Source: Ectobacillus sp042610425 (GTDB taxonomy: Bacteria; Bacillota; Bacilli; Bacillales; Bacillaceae_G). From it: a DNA stretch of 64,000 nucleotides. Positions 25,457 through 32,695 of the stretch are shown one piece after another. The notes beneath the pieces are model-generated. The model did no database searches. It saw only the letters and a list, made by a program, of their open reading frames with translations, and had not been told where the DNA came from. Each line of letters opens with the position of its first letter. Position 1 is the first letter of the stretch. Location: positions 186,001-250,000 of the forward strand of contig NZ_JBGJZM010000001.1 in NCBI RefSeq assembly GCF_042610425.1. The letters are read 5' to 3'. The translations under genes and the position numbers were made by a program.

Positions 25457-26518
25457 ATGCAAAAAACCGCAATATCTTGGATTAGTACGATTCTAATAGG
25501 TACTGTGCTATTAGTAGGCTGTGGGGCGGTTACTAAGGAGAAAGCTTCACAGCCAGTTGATCCACCTGCAAATGTTACGAAGAAAGATCAAGATAAGAAA
25601 AATACGAATGAACCGGCTAAAGAGGAAAAAAAGGCAGATGCAGCGAAACATGAGCTATATCTTGTTGATAAAAATGGGTATGTCGTACCTCAAGCTATAG
25701 ATTTACCGAACGCTAAAGATAATGCTGTAATGAAGCAGGCACTGGAATATTTAGTGAAAGACGGACCGGTAACAAGCCTTCTACCGAATGGGTTTCAAGC
25801 GGTTCTTCCTGCGAATACACAGATAAAGGGTGTAGATGTTCGCAGTGATGGAACTGCAGTGGCAGACTTTTCAGCTGATATTAAAAAATATAAAAAAGAA
25901 GAAGAACGCCAAATTGTCGAATCCATTACGTGGACGTTGACGCAGTTCAAAGACGTAAAACGTGTGAAAATTCAAATTGAGGGTCAAGATCAAGCGATGA
26001 TGCCAGTCAATAAAACGCCAATTGGTGAAGGAGTAAGCCGAGCGGACGGTATAAATTTTGACGATGAGCAATTGGTAGATGTAATGAATACAAAGCCAGT
26101 GACGCTCTATTTTGTAACGCAGAGTAATAAGCAAACGTATTATGTACCAGTAACGCGGCGTATTTCTAATAGTGAGAAGGATGAAGTCATTTCCGTTGTA
26201 AATGAGCTGATTAAAGGTCCGTCTCAGAAGTCTCAGCTTGTCAGTGATTTCAATCCAGATGTAAGACTTGTAAATGCTCCGACATATGAGAATGGTAAAG
26301 TAACACTTAATTTTAATGATAATATATATGCGAGTGTAGGGAAAAATGTAATCTCTAACTATGTTCTTGGTGCTCTCGTTTTGTCTTTAACCGAGCAAAA
26401 AGGCGTGCAGAGTATTTCTATTGAAGTGAATGGAAAATCGGATTTACTTAAAGAAAATGGGGAAAAGCTAACGAAACCTGTGACAAGACCGCAAAATGTG
26501 AACACTGGTAGTTTTTAG
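25457..26518 (+). CDS. gerM: spore germination/sporulation lipoprotein GerM
   Basis: 353 aa. Signal peptide with lipobox LVGC (Cys about 22), a charged Lys/Glu linker (residues about 28-65), then two GerMN domains (residues about 68-190 and 205-340; the second contains PVTLYFVTQSNKQTYYVPVTR and LNFNDNIY). GerM is needed for normal engulfment, forespore cortex and germination in B. subtilis. TTAGGAGGGG before ATG 25457. Context racE-gerM-rph is conserved. Confidence 0.93.
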   Translation: MQKTAISWISTILIGTVLLVGCGAVTKEKASQPVDPPANVTKKDQDKKNTNEPAKEEKKADAAKHELYLVDKNGYVVPQAIDLPNAKDNAVMKQALEYLVKDGPVTSLLPNGFQAVLPANTQIKGVDVRSDGTAVADFSADIKKYKKEEERQIVESITWTLTQFKDVKRVKIQIEGQDQAMMPVNKTPIGEGVSRADGINFDDEQLVDVMNTKPVTLYFVTQSNKQTYYVPVTRRISNSEKDEVISVVNELIKGPSQKSQLVSDFNPDVRLVNAPTYENGKVTLNFNDNIYASVGKNVISNYVLGALVLSLTEQKGVQSISIEVNGKSDLLKENGEKLTKPVTRPQNVNTGSF

Positions 26519-26669
26519 TATAGTGGGTTTGGTATACTAAACAAGCAGGGCTCGGCAAAGGCTAATTAGAAAAATTTGTGTGAACGAAACTTGGGTGTAA
26601 GGAAGAGGTGCCATGTTAGTATGGGATTCTCATCTGTTTCTAATAAGAATAAGGAAGTATAATAGTGAA

Positions 26670-26705
26670 GAGGTATGGCTCGATCCTTGTTTAGGAGCGA
26701 GCCAT
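26670..26705 (+). terminator. hairpin between gerM and rph
   Basis: ATGGCTCG/CGAGCCAT stem with a 16-base loop, followed by ATCCGCTTTTCTT. It lies about 70 bases before rph in a 257-base gap and may end gerM transcription. A 37-codon frame (MLVWDSHLF...) from about 26613 with AAGAGGTG upstream crosses it. Confidence 0.55.
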
Positions 26706-26775
26706 ATCCGCTTTTCTTAATTTCCATACATACCGTCATTTTAGGCTATACTAGAATTGCAAGGAGGAATGAATC

Positions 26776-27519
26776 ATGAGAGTAGATGGACGTCAAAAGG
26801 ATGAACTACGACGTATACATATTCATACAAACTATTTAAAACATCCAGAAGGCTCTGTTTTAATTGAAACGGGAGATACGAAAGTAATTTGTAATGCCAG
26901 TGTAGAAGACCGCGTACCCCCATTTATGAGAGGGGAAGGGAAAGGCTGGATAACGGCTGAATATTCAATGATTCCACGTGCAACCCAGCAGCGCACCATT
27001 CGTGAGTCAAGTAAGGGAAAAGTAACAGGACGTACAATGGAAATTCAACGATTAATTGGTCGTGCACTCCGTGCTGTAGTTGATTTAGAAGCACTTGGTG
27101 AGAAAACAATTTGGATTGACTGTGATGTAATTCAAGCGGATGGCGGAACAAGAACGGCCTCCATTACAGGTGCCTTTGTAGCGATGGTACTAGCATTTCA
27201 AAAGCTCGTGAACGATGGAAAGCTATCTAAAATTCCTGTAACCGATTATTTAGCGGCAACCTCGGTTGGAATATTGGACGAGCTAGGAGCGGTGTTAGAT
27301 TTAAACTATGCAGAAGATTCTAATGCCAATGTAGATATGAATGTCATAATGACAGGGCAAGGAAAATTTGTAGAAGTACAAGGTACGGGTGAGGAAGCTA
27401 CGTTTAGCAAAGAGGAGCTATCTCAATTGCTAGCTTTAGCAGAAAAAGGAATCAACTCACTTATTGAAGTTCAAAAACAAGCGTTAGAAAGCATTGGAGA
27501 AACGATAACTATTCAATGA
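26776..27519 (+). CDS. rph: ribonuclease PH
   Basis: 247 aa phosphorolytic 3'-5' exoribonuclease that trims tRNA 3' ends. Family motifs: MRVDGRQKDELRRIHI, SVEDRVPPFMRGEGKGWITAEY, PRATQQR, EIQRLIGRALRAV and DCDVIQADGGTRTASITGA. AAGGAGG before ATG 26776. Its stop overlaps the frame of the next gene, and rph-rdgB-yfcE read as one operon. Confidence 0.97.
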   Translation: MRVDGRQKDELRRIHIHTNYLKHPEGSVLIETGDTKVICNASVEDRVPPFMRGEGKGWITAEYSMIPRATQQRTIRESSKGKVTGRTMEIQRLIGRALRAVVDLEALGEKTIWIDCDVIQADGGTRTASITGAFVAMVLAFQKLVNDGKLSKIPVTDYLAATSVGILDELGAVLDLNYAEDSNANVDMNVIMTGQGKFVEVQGTGEEATFSKEELSQLLALAEKGINSLIEVQKQALESIGETITIQ

Positions 27520-27533
27520 AGGGCTGGAGCGCT

Positions 27534-28130
27534 ATGAAACAAGTAGTAATTGCTACAAAGAATATGGGCAAGGTAAAGGATTTTGAACAGCTCTTTGCGA
27601 AATATGAATTAGAGGTTAAATCCTTGCATGACTTTCCTCGTATTGAAGAACCTGAAGAAACAGGGGAAACATTTGAAGCGAATGCAATTATTAAGGCTGA
27701 TAGCTTATGCAAACAGCTTGGACAAGTTGTAATTGCGGATGATTCAGGTCTTATGGTGGATGCGTTGTTTGGAAATCCGGGTGTACGCTCTGCTCGTTAT
27801 GCCGGAGAAGAAAAAGATGATGATGCAAACATCCAAAAAGTACTAGAAGAATTAAATGGAGTTCCAGAAGAAAAGCGTACTGCACGTTTTTATTGTGCGC
27901 TAGCAGTTGTATTCCCTGATCAGAAAGAACCGATTCTTGTAAACGGAACGATTGAAGGAACTATTTTAGAGCAGCCACGCGGTGACAATGGCTTTGGTTA
28001 CGATCCAATCTTCTATGTAGAAGAACTGAAAAAATCAATGGCTGAGCTGTCTCGTGAAGAAAAAAATAAACGGAGTCACAGAGCAAGAGCGCTTCATAAA
28101 TTAGAGAAAAAAATACCTGAGTGGTTTTAA
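27534..28130 (+). CDS. rdgB: XTP/dITP diphosphatase (RdgB/HAM1, YsnA)
   Basis: 198 aa. Hydrolyses non-canonical purine triphosphates (XTP, ITP, dITP) to monophosphates, keeping them out of DNA and RNA. Motifs: VIATKNMGKVKDF, TFEANAIIKA, ADDSGLMVDAL, PGVRSARYAG, GDNGFGYDPIF and ELSREEKNKRSHRARAL. An ATG at 27516 overlaps the rph stop; ATG 27534 with CTGGAGC upstream fits homologues. Middle gene of the rph operon. Confidence 0.95.
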   Translation: MKQVVIATKNMGKVKDFEQLFAKYELEVKSLHDFPRIEEPEETGETFEANAIIKADSLCKQLGQVVIADDSGLMVDALFGNPGVRSARYAGEEKDDDANIQKVLEELNGVPEEKRTARFYCALAVVFPDQKEPILVNGTIEGTILEQPRGDNGFGYDPIFYVEELKKSMAELSREEKNKRSHRARALHKLEKKIPEWF

Positions 28131-28158
28131 GACAACAAGAGGCAAAGGGTGAAGAAAT

Positions 28159-28662
28159 ATGAAAGCGTTGATTGTAAGCGATAGCCACGGTTTAACAAGC
28201 GAGCTTAAGAATTTGAAACAGCAGTATGAACAGGAAGTCGATGTAATGATTCATTGCGGAGATTCTGAGTTGTCCATACAAGAAACGGACGGTTTTGAGA
28301 TTGTAAGAGGCAATTGCGACTATGAAACGTCATATCCTAATGATATTGTTACGGAAGTAGAAGGAATTCGCTTATTTATTACGCATGGTCATCGTTACAA
28401 TGTGAAAATGACGCTACAAAACGTGCTCTATAAGGCAAGAGAATGCCAGGCACAAGTGGTTTGCTTTGGCCATTCTCACATTATGGGTGCAGAAGTCGTT
28501 GCGGGAACGCTACTTATTAATCCTGGAAGCATTGCACTTCCTCGAATGCGTAAAGAAAAAACCTACGTTTTACTAGAAATTGAAACGAACGTAGCCACGG
28601 TTCAATTTTTAGATTTAGAAGGAAACGTAGTAGTAAAACGAGAATTGTCTTTAAACGAGTAA
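28159..28662 (+). CDS. ysnB: YfcE/MJ0936-family metallophosphoesterase (YsnB)
   Basis: 167 aa calcineurin-like phosphoesterase. Metal-binding motifs are complete: SDSHG, HCGDSE, RGNCDY (N-C-D), THGHRYNV and FGHSH, with NPGSIALPR near the end. Members hydrolyse phosphodiesters in vitro; the biological substrate is unknown. It ends the rph-rdgB-ysnB operon, an arrangement shared with B. subtilis. Confidence 0.92.
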   Translation: MKALIVSDSHGLTSELKNLKQQYEQEVDVMIHCGDSELSIQETDGFEIVRGNCDYETSYPNDIVTEVEGIRLFITHGHRYNVKMTLQNVLYKARECQAQVVCFGHSHIMGAEVVAGTLLINPGSIALPRMRKEKTYVLLEIETNVATVQFLDLEGNVVVKRELSLNE

Positions 28663-28704
28663 GAATAAATCGTTTAAATGAAAGATGAAGAACATCAAGC
28701 TTTC

Positions 28705-28745
28705 TTTTTAGTAGGATAGAGAAAATGTTTCTATCCTACTAAAAA
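28705..28745 (+). terminator. hairpin/terminator after ysnB
   Basis: Perfect 16-bp stem TTTTTAGTAGGATAGA/TCTATCCTACTAAAAA with a 9-base loop. It sits immediately before the tRNA promoter. Confidence 0.75.
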
Positions 28746-28750
28746 ATATG

Positions 28751-28779
28751 TTGACTTTGTTATGGTACAAGATTATAAT
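28751..28779 (+). promoter_or_regulatory. strong sigma-A promoter of the tRNA pair
   Basis: TTGACT, exactly 17 bases, TATAAT; about 40 bases before tRNA-Gly. Confidence 0.85.
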
Positions 28780-28819
28780 AAAAAACGTCGACACAACGAC
28801 ATTGCAACAAATGATTTAT

Positions 28820-28893
28820 GCGGGTGTAGTTTAATGGTAGAACTCCAGCCTTCCAAGCTGATAGCGTGGGTTCGATTCCCATCACCCGCTCCA
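28820..28893 (+). tRNA. tRNA-Gly (anticodon TCC)
   Basis: Full cloverleaf: acceptor GCGGGTG/CACCCGC, D-loop TTTAATGGTAGA, anticodon loop CTTCCAA, T-arm TGGGTTCGATTCCCA and encoded CCA. Only 4 bases separate it from the next tRNA. Confidence 0.96.
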
Positions 28894-28897
28894 TAAT

Positions 28898-28971
<74 letters not shown>

Positions 28972-29001
28972 CTTTTATCTACATATCGAATCGCTATATA
29001 T

Positions 29002-29092
29002 AAGCCTTTTAGGACGCCAAATGAAATGTCAGTGCATCGGTCAAAAGCCGAAACGACTCAAAATTAGGCGTATGCTAGAAGGCTTTTTGTTT
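29002..29092 (+). ncRNA. structured terminator-like RNA downstream of tRNA-Arg
   Basis: Nested pairing: AAGCCTT (29002-29008) with AAGGCTT (29079-29085), TAG with CTA, CGCC (29015-29018) with GGCG (29067-29070), and an inner GTC...CGG loop CCG...GAC hairpin, ending in TTTTTGTTTT. Much larger than a simple terminator. It probably ends the tRNA transcript; whether it is a discrete RNA is not known. Confidence 0.45.
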
Positions 29093-29147
29093 TACGAAAA
29101 AAAGGAATACTATCTATTTCGGAGGACTCAATAAGCATAGGCATTAG

Positions 29148-29267
29148 GCTGATGCAAATGGGGATTTTCAGTGGTCTTGGCAAGTGGGAGGCCGTACATA
29201 TTTAGGGACTGTTCCTGTATCATGTAATGGTGCAAGTGTAGACACATCATTTACTGTTGTATATTAG
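29148..29267 (+). pseudogene. remnant: C-terminal piece of a secreted/surface Ig-like protein gene
   Basis: The frame reads ADANGDFQWSWQVGGRTY, then LGTVPVSCNGASVDTSF, ending TVVY-stop. It looks like the last beta-strands of an Ig-like extracellular domain, but it has no start codon or ribosome site and a stop directly upstream. A terminator follows at 29293. This is best read as the surviving end of a deleted gene. The rest of the 620-base gap holds the structured RNA above and the promoter of the next gene. Confidence 0.55.
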
Positions 29268-29292
29268 TAAATGAAAGAATATAAATCAAATG

Positions 29293-29317
29293 GCGAACCT
29301 ATAGATGGTTCGCTTTT
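29293..29317 (+). terminator. intrinsic terminator after the gene remnant
   Basis: Perfect 7-bp stem GCGAACC/GGTTCGC with a 7-base loop and TTTT; the terminator outlived the gene it served. Confidence 0.75.
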
Positions 29318-29506
29318 CGTTTGTATTAGGTTGAAAACGAATTATGGTAAAAGGAAACCTGGTAACAAAATCATTGTCGAACATAATCTGAAAAAAAGTG
29401 AAAAGCTTATTTGATAGCTAAATTCCTCTCTTTAACTACATATCTTACCTTTCCCCGATAAAATAAGTGATCCTTTTTAACTGTATTGAATTCTATTATT
29501 TCTTTA

Positions 29507-29539
29507 TTTATTTTAATAGTCTACTATAATTAAAATAAA
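29507..29539 (+). promoter_or_regulatory. palindromic operator over the -10 box of the subtilase gene
   Basis: Perfect 11-bp inverted repeat TTTATTTTAAT (29507-29517) / ATTAAAATAAA (29529-29539) around an 11-base centre containing ATAGT-CT-ACTAT. It covers TATAAT (29525-29530). No good -35 box. Looks like the site of a dimeric regulator. Confidence 0.5.
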
Positions 29540-29592
29540 CGAGTATTATCTGAAAATATTTTAGATTGCAAATCTAGAGGAGAAAACAAGGC

Positions 29593-32202
29593 GTGAATAA
29601 AAAAGTTGTAAGAATATTAGTACAAATGACTGTTGCTACTGTGCTTGTGCAAGTAAGTGTGCCTTTGATTCATACTAGTGCACAGGAAATACAGCAAAAC
29701 AAGGAACAAACAGTATTGGTTGTCTATAAAAATCAAGAAGGGAAAAATACAGTTTTACAACATAGCAAGAATATTGAACACCAATTTGAAAGCGTCTCTG
29801 CTGTATCTGCAACGGTTGACCAAACTGATATTACAAATTTAAAAAACAATCCGAATATTGCTGATGTCGAACCAAATGTAACCGTTAAATTGCAAGACGT
29901 TCCCGCAACATTCGTTAAAGCACAAATGACTACGGTGACAAATGGACAAAATTCACAATGGGATATGCAAGCTGTACAAGCTCCCCAAGCATGGCAAGCA
30001 GGATTGACAGGAAAAGGTGTAAAGGTTGGAGTCATTGATTCAGGGATTGCTCCTCATAGTGATTTGACTATTGCTGGCGGCGTATCCGAAGTCAGCTACA
30101 CAACATCGTATACTGATGATAATGGGCATGGCACACATGTAGCTGGAACGATTGGTGCAACAGGAACTGGAACGGTACAAGGGGTTGCACCTGATACGCA
30201 GCTCTATGCTATCAAGGCAATGGACAGCACTGGCACAGGAACGTTGCAGAATATTATTGCAGGGTTGGATTGGGCAATTCAAAATAATATGGATATCGTG
30301 AATTTATCTTTTGGAGTAGATACAGATAGTCCTTTATTACATAATATGATCGACGAAGCTTATAATCGAGGGATTTTACTAGTCGCATCAGCTGGAAATA
30401 ATGGAGATGCAACAGGTACAGGAGATACGATGCTGTATCCTGCTAAATATAGCAATGCCATTTCAGTAGGTTCCGTTGATCAGGATTTAAGTCGCTCTTC
30501 TTTTTCTTCGACAGGTCAAGAATTAGAAGTAAGTGCTCCTGGTTCCAATATTCTATCTACTTATTTAAATAATGGATATGCGATTGGCAGTGGTACATCA
30601 ATGGCAGCACCGCACGTTGCAGGAGTTCTCGCTTTATTAAAACAAAAATATCCGTCTATGACGAATGCTCAGCTTCGTCAAGAGTTGGATAAGGATACAA
30701 AAGATCTTGGCATTGTCGGAAGGGATACATTATTCGGATATGGATTGGCAGAATACCCTGCGCAAGAAACAGTTCAGCCAGCACCAACCCCGAGTAATCA
30801 AACAGTCAGCTTTGATGCGATGTTTGTCCACACGGCGGGGAATGCGATTTGGACCAGCCCATATGGTGATCAGGGAGCTAATTATGTGGGGGATACTACT
30901 ATGTATGCTGGCAAAGTTGTCCACATTTCTTCTGAAACGCAAAGAGGAGACGTGCTTTGGTGTTATGTGAATGTAAATAATCAGCCAATTGGCTGGGTGG
31001 ACAATCGGGTGTTGGAAAACGTTTCTATTGTTAATGATCAAGATGCAAATCAGCTGGTTAAAAGTACTACCGGTAATGGAGTATGGTCCGCTCCTTATGG
31101 TATACAAGGTTCCAGCTATGTTGGATCAACAAACAATTATGTAGGAAAAGTGATTAAGCTAATTCAAAAGATAAGTCTTGGCAATGTTGTATGGTATCAA
31201 TTCAGTGTAGATAACCAGGTAATTGGATGGATAGATGGGCGAGTGTTAAGTGATGTAACCGGTATTAATGACAGCAACCGAGATGTCGTAATGGGGGCAA
31301 CAAACATAAATAGCATCTGGTCCATGCCATACGGTGTTCCTGGGGCGAAGTATCTGGGTTCAACAGACTTGTATGCTTATCGTAATATTACAATCCTAAA
31401 TACTACAACGTATCATAACACCCTTTGGGATAGGATCAGTATAGATGGACAAGTAATTGGCTGGATTGATGATAATGCTTTGGATACATTAGGTGTAGCA
31501 AAAGCTGAGAATTTGGATGTGACGATAGGCAGTACTTATAACAATGGAATCTGGTCAACTCCTTACGGAACCCTTGGTGCTAAGTATTTGGGAAGTACGA
31601 ACGACTATATGTATCAAACGGTTCTTGTAGTAATGAGTGTTCAAAAGGGGAATACATTGTGGTACCAGATTCAAAAAGACGGAAAATTTTTAGGCTGGAT
31701 CGATGCAGGAAAGGCATTGACTGATTTGACTGATATACAAGATGAGAACCAAACAGCTCTGATGGGCTATTCTGGTAAAGGGGACGCAATTTGGAACATC
31801 CCGTACGGAGAGTATGATGCCAAATTCGTTAATCTTGTCGATCGGTATAGCTATCAACCGGTTCAAGTAGTGAAAAGTGCCAAAAAAGGTCAAACAGTGT
31901 GGAATGAAATTTCCATAGGAGGCAATGTAATAGGATGGGTAGATGCCAATAATATCTATACAAATGTTACCAACGTACAATCTGAAAATAGAACTGCGTT
32001 TGTTGTCGCTCTAGATGGAAATGCAGTTTGGACAGCTCCATATGGGGAACATGGAGCAAGTTATGTAGGTCCCGCAAGTAATTATATAAACAAGCCACTT
32101 CAGCTTATTCGCAGCCTGGATATTGGTGGGGTACATTGGTATCAATTCAAAGTCGATAACCATGTTGAAGGCTGGGTTGATTCACGTGCTATTTCAGGAT
32201 AG
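29593..32202 (+). CDS. secreted subtilisin-like S8 protease with six C-terminal GW-like repeats
   Basis: 869 aa. Signal peptide (residues 1-30, cleavage after TSA), I9 propeptide (about 38-100, ending NPNIADVEPNV), subtilase domain about 125-385 with Asp149 (VIDSG), His182 (NGHGTHVAGT) and Ser336 (GTSMAAPHVAG), oxyanion Asn near 270, then a Pro/Gln linker and six modules of about 77 residues (from about 405) each with IW-x-x-PYG, a tyrosine-rich strand and a V-IGW-(V/I)D turn. GW/SH3-like modules in Listeria proteins bind lipoteichoic acid, so wall retention is likely. GTG start with a GAGGAG site 12 bases upstream. No anchor motif LPXTG. Flanked by a gene remnant and the ParM-type operon. 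Confidence 0.88.
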   Translation: MNKKVVRILVQMTVATVLVQVSVPLIHTSAQEIQQNKEQTVLVVYKNQEGKNTVLQHSKNIEHQFESVSAVSATVDQTDITNLKNNPNIADVEPNVTVKLQDVPATFVKAQMTTVTNGQNSQWDMQAVQAPQAWQAGLTGKGVKVGVIDSGIAPHSDLTIAGGVSEVSYTTSYTDDNGHGTHVAGTIGATGTGTVQGVAPDTQLYAIKAMDSTGTGTLQNIIAGLDWAIQNNMDIVNLSFGVDTDSPLLHNMIDEAYNRGILLVASAGNNGDATGTGDTMLYPAKYSNAISVGSVDQDLSRSSFSSTGQELEVSAPGSNILSTYLNNGYAIGSGTSMAAPHVAGVLALLKQKYPSMTNAQLRQELDKDTKDLGIVGRDTLFGYGLAEYPAQETVQPAPTPSNQTVSFDAMFVHTAGNAIWTSPYGDQGANYVGDTTMYAGKVVHISSETQRGDVLWCYVNVNNQPIGWVDNRVLENVSIVNDQDANQLVKSTTGNGVWSAPYGIQGSSYVGSTNNYVGKVIKLIQKISLGNVVWYQFSVDNQVIGWIDGRVLSDVTGINDSNRDVVMGATNINSIWSMPYGVPGAKYLGSTDLYAYRNITILNTTTYHNTLWDRISIDGQVIGWIDDNALDTLGVAKAENLDVTIGSTYNNGIWSTPYGTLGAKYLGSTNDYMYQTVLVVMSVQKGNTLWYQIQKDGKFLGWIDAGKALTDLTDIQDENQTALMGYSGKGDAIWNIPYGEYDAKFVNLVDRYSYQPVQVVKSAKKGQTVWNEISIGGNVIGWVDANNIYTNVTNVQSENRTAFVVALDGNAVWTAPYGEHGASYVGPASNYINKPLQLIRSLDIGGVHWYQFKVDNHVEGWVDSRAISG

Positions 32203-32307
32203 AAGCCAAATACTATTCTGATACATCTTTAAAGCATATTTGCCTTAAATCAAATTACGTCTTCCTTGTTTCGTAGAGTGGGTTTAGCGCTAAGATTGAA
32301 ATAAAAA

Positions 32308-32353
32308 TGCAAAAGTGGGTACGACATTGTACAGAGACATACCCGCTTTTGCA
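32308..32353 (-). terminator. terminator of the parM-like operon
   Basis: 14-bp stem TGCAAAAGTGGGTA/TACCCGCTTTTGCA (one wobble pair); on the minus strand it is followed by TTTTTATTTC. It also lies downstream of the subtilase gene and may act for both. Confidence 0.75.
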
Positions 32354-32364
32354 CATAATAGTCT

Positions 32365-32682
32365 TCAAAAATCAACTTCCTCTTCATCCACTTGGTCTAT
32401 TCCACCTATGACTTCCTCTGCGTATATTATTTTACCAGAAGACCATTCTTGTACATCGGTAGCACGTTCTGCTTCTTTCTGTACAATCTGAATCGGAGCG
32501 GTTTTAAGTAATTCTTCTATCATGGTAAGTTTGTCCATGATTCGGTCTTGTTCCTCTTTTTTGGCAACCAACTCTACGATAAACGGTGCTAATGATCGGC
32601 TTTTTGCTTTTTCATCTAGTATGCGATAAATCCGTTCAGGTATATCAGTTGTAGAGAAAGCCATTTTTTCTCTTCGTTTCAT
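32365..32682 (-). CDS. small ParR-like ribbon-helix-helix protein, partner of the actin-like gene
   Basis: 105 aa. The N-terminal half (KRREKMAFSTTDIPERIYRI then LDEKAKSRSLAPFIVELV) has the strand-helix-helix layout of ParR-type RHH DNA-binding proteins. The C-terminal half is helical then strongly acidic (DQVDEEEVDF), which could be the contact to filaments. Starts at ATG 32682, with AAGGTG overlapping the stop of the upstream gene: translational coupling. Assignment as centromere-binding adaptor rests on size, fold pattern and position behind a ParM-like gene. I do not recognise a named family. Confidence 0.6.
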   Translation of the reverse strand: MKRREKMAFSTTDIPERIYRILDEKAKSRSLAPFIVELVAKKEEQDRIMDKLTMIEELLKTAPIQIVQKEAERATDVQEWSSGKIIYAEEVIGGIDQVDEEEVDF

Positions 32683-32695
32683 CTGCAATCACACC

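Noticed and set aside
26613..26726. 37-codon frame MLVWDSHLF... before rph
   Set aside because: Has a fair ribosome site but runs through a terminator-like hairpin and has no recognisable content; left as part of the intergenic note.
30730..31107. 125-codon minus-strand frame inside the subtilase gene
   Set aside because: Shadow of the GW repeat coding sequence, no start signal.
30800..32190. Repeats considered as a CRISPR or minisatellite array
   Set aside because: Periodicity is about 230 bases, diverged at DNA level, and explained by six protein modules.
28972..32360. Prophage or transposon insertion at tRNA-Arg
   Set aside because: No integrase, transposase or phage gene, and no second copy of the tRNA 3' end seen; only circumstantial signs of gene turnover.
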